From NCBI GenBank assembly GCA_018434325.1, contig JAHDPO010000058.1, positions 1 to 64,000 of the forward strand: a stretch of 64,000 bases of DNA, in the 5' to 3' direction. Shown here in pieces: positions 36,489 to 44,995 of the stretch. The DNA comes from Clostridia bacterium. Lineage in GTDB: Bacteria > Bacillota > Peptococcia > DRI-13 > UBA5745. The position numbers were made by a program, and so were the translations under genes. The notes beneath the pieces were generated by a model. It worked only from the letters and a program-made list of their open reading frames with translations, was not told where the DNA came from and did not search any database. Within the stretch, counting starts at the first letter, position 1, and every line of letters starts with the position of its first letter.

Positions 36489-36839
36489 ATGATGAAGCTA
36501 AGTGAAGTTCAGAGATTATTGAATGCCGACTGCCTAAACTCTTGCGCCCGGGAGGAAAAGGAAGTATCCCGGGCCTGTGCTGCCGATCTGCTCAGCGATG
36601 TGCTGGCCTTCACGGAGACAAATACGGTTTTGCTCACCGGCTTGATCCATGGCCAGGTTATCCGCACGGCGGAAATGCTGGATTTGGCGGCAGTAGTAGT
36701 GGTGCGGGGCAAAACCCCTTCTGAGGACATGGTGGCCATCGCCACCGAAAAAGGCATACCTCTTTTTAGTACCAACTATAATATGTATACGGCTGTAGGT
36801 AAGCTATATCAGGCTGGCCTTCGGGGGATGGAGGAATAG
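36489..36839 (+). CDS. DRTGG-domain protein, first copy
   Basis: 116 residues, one DRTGG-type domain (conserved TGLIHGQVIRTAEMLDLAAVVVVRGK). Such single-domain proteins sit next to hydrogenase genes in Clostridia, and their exact role is unknown. Two adjacent ATGs (36489 and 36492) follow AAAGGAATGGGA. It is one base away from the second copy. Confidence 0.8.
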   Translation: MMKLSEVQRLLNADCLNSCAREEKEVSRACAADLLSDVLAFTETNTVLLTGLIHGQVIRTAEMLDLAAVVVVRGKTPSEDMVAIATEKGIPLFSTNYNMYTAVGKLYQAGLRGMEE

Positions 36840-36840
36840 T

Positions 36841-37185
36841 ATGCTGGCTGGTGAAGCGGCCCGGCTAATGGGTATGGAGCTGATGCTGCCGGATATGGCT
36901 GATCAGCCTATAACGATCAAGGGCTGTTATATCGGCGATCTGCTGAGCAACGTTATGGGCAAGGCGTCCGGGGATCAGCTGTGGCTTACGGTTATCACAA
37001 ATATCAATGTCGTGGCAGTGGCTCAGTTATTAGGGCTTTCCGGCATTGTGCTTCTGGAAGGACACCAGCCGGCGGCAGGGGTGCTGGAGCGGGCCCGGAC
37101 GGAGGGTATTCCGATTTTTTCGTCTGCGGAGACGGCTTACGAGATGGCTAAAAAGTTTCAGCAATTGGAGCTCCTTCAGCCATGA
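36841..37185 (+). CDS. DRTGG-domain protein, second copy
   Basis: 114 residues, diverged from the neighbour upstream (VVAVAQLLGLSGIVLLEGH). Starts one base after the stop of the first copy and overlaps the PHP gene by four bases (ATGA), so the block is translated as a unit. As for the first copy, function is not known; pairing suggests a heterodimer, which is inference. Confidence 0.8.
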   Translation: MLAGEAARLMGMELMLPDMADQPITIKGCYIGDLLSNVMGKASGDQLWLTVITNINVVAVAQLLGLSGIVLLEGHQPAAGVLERARTEGIPIFSSAETAYEMAKKFQQLELLQP

Positions 37186-37925
37186 AAGAATGGGCTATTG
37201 ACTTACATATGCATACGCCCCTGTCCCCCTGCGGCCAGGACAGTATGCTGCCGGGGCCGGTGATCCAGCGCTGCCTGGATTTTGGTCTGGATGTTATTGC
37301 TATTACCGACCATAATTCTATTGCTAATGTCAGACCCTTTTGGGAAGAAGGCAAAGAAAAAGGCTTGATCGTCGTTCCGGGGATGGAGCTGCAGACCCAG
37401 GAGGACATTCATGTGGTCTGCCTGTTCGATAGTCTTGAGGCGTTGGAAGCCTTCGAGGCGTCCCTCCGGCCCTTTATGACCGATAAACAAAACGATAGCC
37501 GTTTTTTAGGCCACCAGTGGCAGCTTTCCCGTCAAGGGGAAAGAGTGGGGGAAGAAACAAGGATGCTCCTTGCTTCTATGGCCGTCAGCGTAGATGATGC
37601 CATTGCTTTCACTCACCGCTTCGGTGGTCTTTGCATTGCCGCCCATGTAGACAGGCCGGCTTTCAGCGTTACCGCCGCCCTGGGCATCATTCCCGATTAC
37701 TTGCCCTTTGACGGCATCGAGCTCACCCGCCATTTGCCCCGGGACGAAAAACTGCTGGAGCGCATCGAGCACCTGGGTTACCGCTATGTGACGGCCTGCG
37801 ACGGCCACGACCTGGAGCAGATCGGGCAGATTCACTGCATCGCTTATCTGGAGCAGTGGTCATTGGCGGAATTGGCCTTGGCCATGAAAGGCCGGGACGG
37901 CAGAGATATCATAGTATCCAGATAA
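37182..37925 (+). CDS. PHP-domain metal-dependent phosphoesterase
   Basis: 247 residues. The PHP motifs are plain: DLHMHTPLSPCGQ (motif 1, residues 6-18), AITDHNS (motif 2), PGMELQTQEDIHV (motif 3), CIAAHVDRP and CDGHDLEQI near the end. Enzymes of this type hydrolyse nucleotides, sugar phosphates or other phosphoesters; the substrate is unknown. A PHP gene in this place is typical of the Rex/DRTGG block before FeFe-hydrogenase genes. Confidence 0.85.
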   Translation: MKEWAIDLHMHTPLSPCGQDSMLPGPVIQRCLDFGLDVIAITDHNSIANVRPFWEEGKEKGLIVVPGMELQTQEDIHVVCLFDSLEALEAFEASLRPFMTDKQNDSRFLGHQWQLSRQGERVGEETRMLLASMAVSVDDAIAFTHRFGGLCIAAHVDRPAFSVTAALGIIPDYLPFDGIELTRHLPRDEKLLERIEHLGYRYVTACDGHDLEQIGQIHCIAYLEQWSLAELALAMKGRDGRDIIVSR

Positions 37926-37943
37926 CGAGAGGAAACACGGAAG

Positions 37944-38492
37944 ATGCGGGAATTAGCCCTTCATATTTTGGATATCGTACAAAACTCCATAGTCGCCGGC
38001 GCCGGCGTCATCACGATCACTATTGAAGAAGACACGGCAAAAGACCGCCTGGCCTTTTCCATAATCGATGACGGCAGAGGCATGGATCAGGAAACCGTAG
38101 CTAAAGTAACGGACCCTTTTTATACCACCCGTACCACCCGCAAGGTGGGCCTGGGGCTGCCGATGCTCAAGGAGACCTCTCTTGCCTGCGGCGGCAGCTT
38201 CGCTATCGACTCCCGGCCCGGTGAGGGTACGGTGGTCAGCACTTCTTATCAAAGGAGTCATATTGACCGCCCGCCGTTGGGGGATATGGCTTCTACCATG
38301 CTGGCCATTTTGCTGGGCAATGAAGAAATCAATATCCGCTATTCCCACAGGCGGGATGAGCAAGTTTTCGCTTTTGAGTCCGGGGAGATGAAGGAAGTAC
38401 TGGACGGCCTTTCCTTTCAGAATCCGGAGGTTTATCTATGGCTGAAGGAGTTTTTGACGGAAGGGGAAAAGAGTGTAGATGGCACGGTATAA
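37944..38492 (+). CDS. Histidine-kinase-like ATP-binding protein
   Basis: 182 residues, an HATPase_c domain without a histidine phosphoacceptor domain. N box ILDIVQNSIVAGA, G1 DDGRGMD and G2 TRKVGLGLPMLKE are intact. The family occurs with Rex, DRTGG and PHP genes, usually followed by a NuoE-like hydrogenase subunit; here DUF4321 follows. ATPase or anti-sigma-like function is possible. It overlaps the next gene by 14 bases. Confidence 0.8.
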   Translation: MRELALHILDIVQNSIVAGAGVITITIEEDTAKDRLAFSIIDDGRGMDQETVAKVTDPFYTTRTTRKVGLGLPMLKETSLACGGSFAIDSRPGEGTVVSTSYQRSHIDRPPLGDMASTMLAILLGNEEINIRYSHRRDEQVFAFESGEMKEVLDGLSFQNPEVYLWLKEFLTEGEKSVDGTV

Positions 38493-38736
38493 CGGAGGCA
38501 GAAATCCTTGGCTTTTGGTGGTTCTGTTGCTTGCCTGCGGCGTTATCGGCGGTTTTATCGGTATCCTGCTGGCGCCTGTTGCCCCTTGGGCCGGCAAGAC
38601 CTTAATTTCTTTGGGATCCTCTTCTTTTACTTTGGATTTGATGGTGTTGTCTGTTACCTTGGGCGCGGCTTTGCATCTGAATTTATGCTCGATTCTTGGC
38701 TTTATTATAGCGATTATGATTTTTTTCAGGGTTTGA
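38479..38736 (+). CDS. DUF4321 small membrane protein
   Basis: 85 residues with two or three hydrophobic segments (WLLVVLLLACGVIGGFIGILL and the C-terminal GFIIAIMIFF). The family is found directly before maf/radC/mreB in Clostridia and has no known function. Overlaps the ATPase gene by 14 bases. Confidence 0.8.
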   Translation: MARYNGGRNPWLLVVLLLACGVIGGFIGILLAPVAPWAGKTLISLGSSSFTLDLMVLSVTLGAALHLNLCSILGFIIAIMIFFRV

Positions 38737-38745
38737 CGAGGCGAC

Positions 38746-38775
38746 TGGACAGAAACCATCGAATCATGGTAGAAT
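38746..38775 (+). promoter_or_regulatory. Predicted promoter of the maf-rodA operon
   Basis: TGGACA (38746-38751), an 18-base spacer and TAGAAT (38770-38775), about 35 bases before the maf start. Confidence 0.45.
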
Positions 38776-38809
38776 ATACATAAATTACCAATCATTCGAG
38801 GGTTAAAGC

Positions 38810-39400
38810 ATGATAAACTTAATTTTAGCTTCAGCATCCCCCCGGCGGCAGCAGCTGCTGGCCTTATTGGGGGTGGACTTCACCGTGAAGCCAAGCCCCA
38901 TCGACGAGAAAGCTCTCGTTCTTTCCGGCAGCCCTGCCAGGCAGGTTATGGATTCGGCCAGAGCCAAAGCCGAGGCCGTAGCTTTGACCGAGCAAGACAG
39001 CTGGATATTGGCGGCAGATACTATAGTATGCGTTGATGAGCAGATCCTGGGTAAGCCGGAGGACCGGGAAGAAGGCCGCCGGATGCTGGGCCTGCTTGCC
39101 GGCAGAAGCCATCAGGTATTTACCGGCATCTGCCTTTTTCATCAGGGCAGATCCTGCCCGCCGCCGATTTATGAGGAAACCAGAGTTTGGATGGCTCCTC
39201 TTTCCCGGGAGCAGATCGAGGCCTATCTTGATAGCGGCGAGCCGATGGATAAGGCGGGGGCTTATGGGATACAGGGCTTTGGCGGTTCCCTGATCCCGAG
39301 GATCGAGGGCTGCTACTTTAATGTAATGGGGCTGCCGCTATACCGCACCGCCCAGTTGCTGGGCCAGGCGGGCATTAAGACGGGAGGGGCCAATGGATAA
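38810..39400 (+). CDS. maf: Maf nucleotide pyrophosphatase
   Basis: 196 residues. Maf proteins are house-cleaning pyrophosphatases that hydrolyse dTTP, UTP and modified nucleotides. LASASPRRQQLLALLG is the N-terminal phosphate-binding signature; DTIVCVD, DKAGAYGIQGFGG and VMGLPLY are conserved. No good ribosome site except a weak GAGGGTTAAAGC. Overlaps radC by eight bases. Confidence 0.94.
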   Translation: MINLILASASPRRQQLLALLGVDFTVKPSPIDEKALVLSGSPARQVMDSARAKAEAVALTEQDSWILAADTIVCVDEQILGKPEDREEGRRMLGLLAGRSHQVFTGICLFHQGRSCPPPIYEETRVWMAPLSREQIEAYLDSGEPMDKAGAYGIQGFGGSLIPRIEGCYFNVMGLPLYRTAQLLGQAGIKTGGANG

Positions 39401-40145
39401 GGCTGCTGCCGCAAGCAATGGCCTTAGCCTAAAAGAAATGCCTGTCTATCAGCGGCCCCGGGAGCGTCTGCTGGCTTTTGGTCCCGACCGCTTGACGAAT
39501 CAGGAGCTTTTGGCCATATTGATCGGCTCCGGCAGCTGTGAGGAATCGGCCCTGGTTTTAGCTCAGCGTTTATTGCAGGCTGAAGGAGGACGGTTCATCC
39601 TGGAGGCGGAGGCCGGAGAGCTTAAAGAGATTAAAGGCATCGGGGAGGCCAAGGCTTGCCGGATTAAGGCGGCCATGGAGCTGTCCCGCCGGCTGCTTTA
39701 TTTTTCTGCCGAGAGCCGACCGTCTATTGCCGGGCCTAAGGATGCCGCCGATCTGCTGCAGAGCGAGATCGGTTTTTTAGACAGGGAGGCTGTCCGGGTC
39801 ATCAACCTTAATTCGGCCAATCAGGTAATTGCCGTAGACAGCGTTTCTCTTGGGGGCCTCAATTCGGCGCCGGCCCATCCCCGGGAGGTATTTAAGGCGC
39901 CGCTGAAGCGCAGCGCCGCCGGCATCATTCTGTTGCATAATCATCCCAGCGGCGATTTAAGACCCAGCCAGCGGGATTTGGAGGAAACCAGGCGGCTGGC
40001 GGCAGCCGGTGAGCTTTTGGGGATCCGCCTTTATGACCATATTATTTTGTCCCACGGACAATACCACAGCATGCTGGAATCCGGCAAAATGGCGGCTATT
40101 ACCGCCGAAATTCAAAATCCTACGCGAAAAGGAAAGAAAAAATGA
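39393..40145 (+). CDS. radC: RadC (JAB/MPN-domain) protein
   Basis: 250 residues. An N-terminal HhH-like region (KEIKGIGEAKACRIKAAMELSRR) is followed by a JAMM domain with the metal motif HNHPSGDLRPSQRD. Metalloprotease chemistry is predicted; the old DNA repair role is doubtful. Overlaps maf and mreC. In most Firmicutes mreB comes next, but here mreC starts within its last codons. Confidence 0.93.
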   Translation: MDKAAAASNGLSLKEMPVYQRPRERLLAFGPDRLTNQELLAILIGSGSCEESALVLAQRLLQAEGGRFILEAEAGELKEIKGIGEAKACRIKAAMELSRRLLYFSAESRPSIAGPKDAADLLQSEIGFLDREAVRVINLNSANQVIAVDSVSLGGLNSAPAHPREVFKAPLKRSAAGIILLHNHPSGDLRPSQRDLEETRRLAAAGELLGIRLYDHIILSHGQYHSMLESGKMAAITAEIQNPTRKGKKK

Positions 40146-41032
40146 AGCGCAAAGGAGCCCTCTGGGCTATTGCGGTCACTTTGGCGGTGATCCTTCTGCT
40201 TTACCTGATGCAAAGCACAGGCTGGCAGCAGTCAGATATGGTGGGAGCGGGCAAGCCGCTGCGGGAGCTGGCCTGGCCGGTGCAAAAAGCCGTCAGCGTC
40301 ATCGGCGACGGTCTGGGCGGATTCTTTGGTTATTTTAAAGATAACCGCTTACTGCGCCAGGAAAATCAGGCGTTAAAGGAATCCCTGGCAGCGGCGGAGT
40401 ATTGGATCCAGCAGATGCAGGAGCTGCAGGAAGAAAATCGCCGACTGGGTGCTTTGCTGGACTATAAAACCACCCACAGCCGGACCTTTGCTTTAGTGAC
40501 GGCTCAAGTGATCGGCCGGGATACGGACAACTGGAATCAAACGGTGATTCTGGATAAAGGTTCCGCTTCAGGACTGGCCTGCGAAATGGCGGTGATTGCT
40601 CCTGCCGGCATGGTGGGACGTATCGTAGCGGTAACTCCGCATACGGCGGAGGTTCTGCTTTTAATAGACCGGGAAAGCGCCATCGGAGCCAGAGTATCAG
40701 AAACCCGTTTTTCTCCCGGCATGGTATCCGGCACCGGTCAGGATGACTTGCTGGAAATGCTGCGGCTGGATCATGAGGCCGAGATACTGCCGGGGCAGAA
40801 AGTGATTACCTCAGGCTACGGCAGCATATTCCCCAAGGGCCTGATGGTAGGTGTGGTAGAGGAAGTGGTGCCGGATTCCAACGGCTTGACCAAACGGGCC
40901 ACTGTACGCCCGGCAGTGGATTTCCGGCGGCTGGAGGAAGTGATGATCATCCGGTCGATCAATGCAGACGAGGAGCCGGTATTGCCGGAAGGGCAGGAAT
41001 TCAGCATGCAGCCGGAAGGCAGCCAGAAATAA
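40142..41032 (+). CDS. mreC: Rod-shape determining protein MreC
   Basis: 296 residues. A short cytosolic end and one transmembrane helix (about 7-24) precede a coiled coil (about 70-110, LLRQENQALKESLAAAEYWIQQMQELQ type) and two beta barrels. MreC organises the lateral wall elongasome outside the membrane. It overlaps radC by four bases (ATGA), leaving no room for mreB. Confidence 0.92.
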   Translation: MKRKGALWAIAVTLAVILLLYLMQSTGWQQSDMVGAGKPLRELAWPVQKAVSVIGDGLGGFFGYFKDNRLLRQENQALKESLAAAEYWIQQMQELQEENRRLGALLDYKTTHSRTFALVTAQVIGRDTDNWNQTVILDKGSASGLACEMAVIAPAGMVGRIVAVTPHTAEVLLLIDRESAIGARVSETRFSPGMVSGTGQDDLLEMLRLDHEAEILPGQKVITSGYGSIFPKGLMVGVVEEVVPDSNGLTKRATVRPAVDFRRLEEVMIIRSINADEEPVLPEGQEFSMQPEGSQK

Positions 41033-41092
41033 ATTCCAAATATTAGCGGGACAGTACGCAAGAGCGGCAGCTTTTAGGGAGATGTGATAGAC

Positions 41093-41590
41093 ATGTATAA
41101 TTTGGTTCTGGCAGCCATCACCTTTGCCGGGCTGATTCTCAGGAGTATTTTCCCCCGGGCTTTGGGGCTTGCCTGGGCCACGCCGGATTTCCCTTTGCTG
41201 CTGGTGGTGTTTAACGCCATGTTCCGGGGGCCGGTTTATGGCGCCGTCACCGGCTTTTTCATCGGTTTGACCGAAGACCTGTTTTTTGGCCGCTTTATCG
41301 GCCTCAACGCCCTGGCAAAATGCGTGGTGGGCTTTTTAGCCGGTTCTTTGGCCAAAAGTATATTTAAAGAAAATATCTGGGTGCCGATCATTAACGTTTT
41401 TGCAGGTTCAGTGCTCAGCCTGATCCTGGTATTTATTATCGGTCATTTGGCCGGGGCCCGCTGGTATTTGGCCAATGTTTTTTATCAAGGCTTGTTCGAG
41501 GTGTTATTTAATGTGTGTCTGGTCCCCTTTTTATACGGACCCTTTTTTCACTTCGCCGACAGCCGTCTGCATTTTCAGGAGGAAAGCTAG
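41093..41590 (+). CDS. mreD: Rod-shape determining protein MreD
   Basis: 165 residues with about five transmembrane helices; FPLLLVVFNAMFRGPVYGAVTGFFIGLTEDL is the conserved core. It is a membrane partner of MreC. The ATG at 41093 has GGGAG at a rather long 11 bases; the alternative GTG at 41084 is too close to the ribosome site. Confidence 0.88.
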   Translation: MYNLVLAAITFAGLILRSIFPRALGLAWATPDFPLLLVVFNAMFRGPVYGAVTGFFIGLTEDLFFGRFIGLNALAKCVVGFLAGSLAKSIFKENIWVPIINVFAGSVLSLILVFIIGHLAGARWYLANVFYQGLFEVLFNVCLVPFLYGPFFHFADSRLHFQEES

Positions 41591-41593
41591 CTC

Positions 41594-43693
41594 ATGTCTA
41601 TAGGATCTCCCCTTTGGGAAGAAAGCAAAGAAAGGAAGCAGACGCGAAAACGGCTGATCTTATACGGGTTCCTGGTTACCGCTGTTTTTCTTGTGCTGGT
41701 AAGCCGGCTTTTTTGGCTGCAAGTGATGCAGGAAGAGATCTTTCTCAACAAAGCCATCAGCCAATCCACCCGCTGGATCAGTGAAAAGGCCTCCCGGGGA
41801 GAGATCATGGATCGCCGGGGTAATGTGCTGGTTACCAACCGGCCGGTATACAACCTGACTTTAAACTACCTGGGCTTGAAAGACCAGGATATTAGCCAGG
41901 TAGTGGCAGGGCTGGTAGAGGTTTTAGGCGACCCCGACATTACGGTGGAAGCCGTACAGGACAGCATAGCAGCTCAGGCCAGCCGTCTATACGAGCCCAT
42001 CGTCATCAAGCGGGATATTCCCCTGGAGACGGTGATCCGTTTGGAGGAGCGGCGCTGGCAGCTGCCGGGCATATTAATTGAAACCAGCCCCCAGCGTTAC
42101 TACCCTTATGGCGGCCTTATGGGTCATGTTTTAGGTTATGTCCATCCGATTAAGGAAGAGATCGATCAGGCAGGCTACGAAAATCACGGGCTGGGAGACC
42201 TGGTGGGAAAAACAGGTGTGGAGAAATCCTATGAGTTTGACCTTAAAGGCACCAATGGCTACCGGGAAGTGACGGTCAACGCCAGGAATCACCCCCTGCA
42301 GGAGGTGTCGAATCTCCCTTCCGTATCCGGCAACAGCCTGTGGCTGACTATGGATTTGGAGCTGCAAAAGGTTTTGGAAGAGAACTTTGACAGCGTGCTG
42401 GCTGCCGTAGCCGAAAACTATCCCAAAGCCCAAGCGGGAGCGGCGGTGGTTTTGGACGTCAATACCGGTGGCCTCTTAGCTTCCGTCAGCCGGCCCATCA
42501 TGTATCCCGATGATTTCAACGGCAATCCCTTAACCCAGGAGCAGGCGGATTACTATTTTAATCAGCAGCCGGCGGCCTTGTACAACCGGGCTATCCAAGG
42601 CAGCTATGTGCCCGGCTCTACCTTTAAGCCCATTACGGGTATGGCAGCCCTGGCCTCCGGCAATCTTACGCCGGAAACCCGCATCACCTGCGCCGGTGCT
42701 TACTGGTTCAAGCCCTATATTAAATGCACGGGCGTCCATGGCTCACTGAATTATTATCAGGCTATGGCCAAAAGCTGCAACGTCTATTTTCAGGAGGCTG
42801 CCCGCCGGGCCGGCATCGGCATGATCGGCAAGATTGGCCATGAATTCAATTTAGACGCCAAAACCGGCGTGGATCTGCCTTTTGAAGGAGCCGGGCTTTT
42901 GCCCAGCTTGAATTGGCAAACCATTGAATTCGGCCGCCGCTCGGATGTCATCAACAAGGATATCGACAAGCAGCTGGCAGATTTGCAAACCACCTACCAG
43001 TCTTTGATCAGCCAGGCGGAAACGGACTCGGATAAAAAGCGCCTGGAAAAAGAGCTGCGCAGCAAAGTCAATGTTTTGGAAGCCCGCCGCCGGGAAAGGC
43101 TGAATTCCGATACGATCTGGCGGGAAGCCGATACCTTTAATACCGGCATCGGCCAAGGGTATAACCAGTATACGATTATTGAGCTGGCTGCTTATACGGC
43201 AGCCATAGCCAGCGGCGGCGTCTATCATACGCCTTATGTGGTGGACAGAATATATAACCCCGACGGCAGCCTCAAGTATCAGCATCAGACTGAGTCCCGC
43301 AAAGTAGAGGTGGAGCAGTGGATACTGGACGCCACGAAGGAAGCCATGACTACGGTGACAAGGCCGGGAGGCACTGCCTACAGTGCGTTTGCCGGTCTGG
43401 CGCCGGGGATCGGCGGCGGCGCCAAGACAGGCACGGCTCAGCCCGGCCGGGTGGGATACAGCAAAAACAAAGACTTTGACGGCTTGTTTATTTGCTTTGC
43501 TCCGGCAGAAAATCCCCAGATCGCTTTTGCCTGCGTCATCGAACACGGCCACAGCGGTTCCGGCTCCGCCGGCAAGGTGGCCAAGGCCGTATTGGAATAC
43601 TATTTCAGACAAGAACCGGACGAAAAGCCGGCGGCGGAGCAAAGAGGGGAACTGGCGACAGAACTGGGAGAAGGTCGGAGTAATGCAGAGTAA
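41594..43693 (+). CDS. mrdA: Penicillin-binding protein 2 (elongation transpeptidase)
   Basis: 699 residues. One N-terminal transmembrane helix (about 21-40), a pedestal domain, and a class B transpeptidase domain with Ser342 in STFK, SCN in AKSCN near 396 and Lys611 in KTGTAQ. It cross-links side-wall peptidoglycan with RodA. Between the SCN and KTG motifs lies a charged, probably coiled-coil insertion of roughly 60 residues (about 455-515), longer than in the best-known PBP2 proteins. Ends 11 bases inside rodA. Confidence 0.92.
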   Translation: MSIGSPLWEESKERKQTRKRLILYGFLVTAVFLVLVSRLFWLQVMQEEIFLNKAISQSTRWISEKASRGEIMDRRGNVLVTNRPVYNLTLNYLGLKDQDISQVVAGLVEVLGDPDITVEAVQDSIAAQASRLYEPIVIKRDIPLETVIRLEERRWQLPGILIETSPQRYYPYGGLMGHVLGYVHPIKEEIDQAGYENHGLGDLVGKTGVEKSYEFDLKGTNGYREVTVNARNHPLQEVSNLPSVSGNSLWLTMDLELQKVLEENFDSVLAAVAENYPKAQAGAAVVLDVNTGGLLASVSRPIMYPDDFNGNPLTQEQADYYFNQQPAALYNRAIQGSYVPGSTFKPITGMAALASGNLTPETRITCAGAYWFKPYIKCTGVHGSLNYYQAMAKSCNVYFQEAARRAGIGMIGKIGHEFNLDAKTGVDLPFEGAGLLPSLNWQTIEFGRRSDVINKDIDKQLADLQTTYQSLISQAETDSDKKRLEKELRSKVNVLEARRRERLNSDTIWREADTFNTGIGQGYNQYTIIELAAYTAAIASGGVYHTPYVVDRIYNPDGSLKYQHQTESRKVEVEQWILDATKEAMTTVTRPGGTAYSAFAGLAPGIGGGAKTGTAQPGRVGYSKNKDFDGLFICFAPAENPQIAFACVIEHGHSGSGSAGKVAKAVLEYYFRQEPDEKPAAEQRGELATELGEGRSNAE

Positions 43694-44819
43694 AATTAAA
43701 ACAATTATCAAAAATATCGATTATACGCTGCTGATTTTCCTGCTGCTGATTCTCTGCGCCGGTTTTATTGTTTTGGACAGCGCCAGCGTTGCCGCCGCCG
43801 TCAGATATGGCATCAATTATGTGCTGCTGCAGGCCGCCGCCGGCGCTATGGGCTTTTTACTGATTTTTTGTATGCAGGCCATTGACTTAAGCCGCTTGTT
43901 AAATATGGAGCGAACCTTATATATTCTGATGAACCTGATGCTTTTGTCGGTTTTGTTCTTTGGCGTCTCCGCCAAAGGCACCCAGGGCTGGATCGAGCTG
44001 GGGCCCCTGCGTTTTCAGCCGGCGGAACCGGCAAAAATCATGCTGATTTTCTGCATGGCCAAGTTTTTGGCCGCTAAGAAAGGCCGGCTCAAAACCTGGG
44101 GACAGCTGCTGCCGGCTTTCATCTACGGCGGCATCCCCTTAGCCCTGGTGCTGGCCCAGCCGGACTTGGGTACGGCTCTGGTTTTTGTGGCTATTCTATT
44201 TGGCATGCTGCTGGCGGCAGGGGGCTCCCTCTGGAAGCTGGGGCTGCTTTTTGGCGGCGGCCTGGGAGCCGTCATCTTCTGGATCTATGGCCATCTCAAT
44301 TGGGGCTGGTGGCTGCCTTTACAGGAGTATCAGCTGATGCGCCTGGTGGTTTTCATCAATCCGGAATACGATCCTCGCAATTGGGGCTGGAATGTGATTC
44401 AGGCCCAGATAACCGTGGGTTCCGGCGGCCTGTGGGGCCAAGGCTGGGGTCAGGGAGCGCAGACGGCCAGCGGCTACCTGCCGGAGCAATGGACGGACTT
44501 CATTTTTTGCGTATTGGGTGAAGAATTTGGTTTTGTGGGTTGTTTCGTAGTGCTGGTTCTGTTTTTTGCGCTGCTGCTGCGCTGCCTGACCATTGCCGGC
44601 CGCTCCAAAGACCTCTTTGGCGCCCTTCTGATATCCGGGGTGGTTTCCCTATTGGTATTCCATATTCTGCAAAATGTCGGCATGGCTGTGGGTATTATGC
44701 CCATTACCGGTATTCCCTTGCCTTTTATCAGCTACGGCCGCAGCGCTCTTTTAGCGAATATGATTGCTATGGGCATGGTGGTTAATGTGGGCGTCTATAA
44801 AGATCCTCTGGTATTCTGA
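43683..44819 (+). CDS. rodA: RodA peptidoglycan glycosyltransferase
   Basis: 378 residues, SEDS family, about ten transmembrane helices. Polymerises lipid II for the side wall with PBP2. Diagnostic segments: AKGTQGWIELGPLRFQPAEPAK, LAQPDLGTALVF (catalytic-site aspartate region) and GIPLPFISYGRSALLANM at the end. The open frame extends further upstream, but the ATG at 43683 gives the normal N-terminus and overlaps mrdA by 11 bases. Confidence 0.94.
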   Translation: MQSKIKTIIKNIDYTLLIFLLLILCAGFIVLDSASVAAAVRYGINYVLLQAAAGAMGFLLIFCMQAIDLSRLLNMERTLYILMNLMLLSVLFFGVSAKGTQGWIELGPLRFQPAEPAKIMLIFCMAKFLAAKKGRLKTWGQLLPAFIYGGIPLALVLAQPDLGTALVFVAILFGMLLAAGGSLWKLGLLFGGGLGAVIFWIYGHLNWGWWLPLQEYQLMRLVVFINPEYDPRNWGWNVIQAQITVGSGGLWGQGWGQGAQTASGYLPEQWTDFIFCVLGEEFGFVGCFVVLVLFFALLLRCLTIAGRSKDLFGALLISGVVSLLVFHILQNVGMAVGIMPITGIPLPFISYGRSALLANMIAMGMVVNVGVYKDPLVF

Positions 44820-44823
44820 TTAG

Positions 44824-44842
44824 CTATAACAAACTGTTATAG
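44824..44842. promoter_or_regulatory. CTATAACA-AAC-TGTTATAG palindrome
   Basis: A perfect inverted repeat with 8-base arms and a 3-base centre, five bases after the rodA stop and 154 bases before the regulator gene. A related TTGTAACAA lies at about 44934, and ATAACAAAAC near 45749 upstream of the aminomutase genes. They may be operator sites of the regulator; no T-run follows, so a terminator is less likely. Confidence 0.4.
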
Positions 44843-44995
44843 GAAAGCTTTGCAATAAAGGTGTTTTAAGACTACTCCTCAGGGTATAAAAAAAATATAA
44901 AAAAGAAAAATATTTTATTTTTGGGGTGGTATCTTGTAACAAAAAGGGTTAGAATATGTACATAAAGAAAAAATGAAGAATCAGGAGCATACAGG

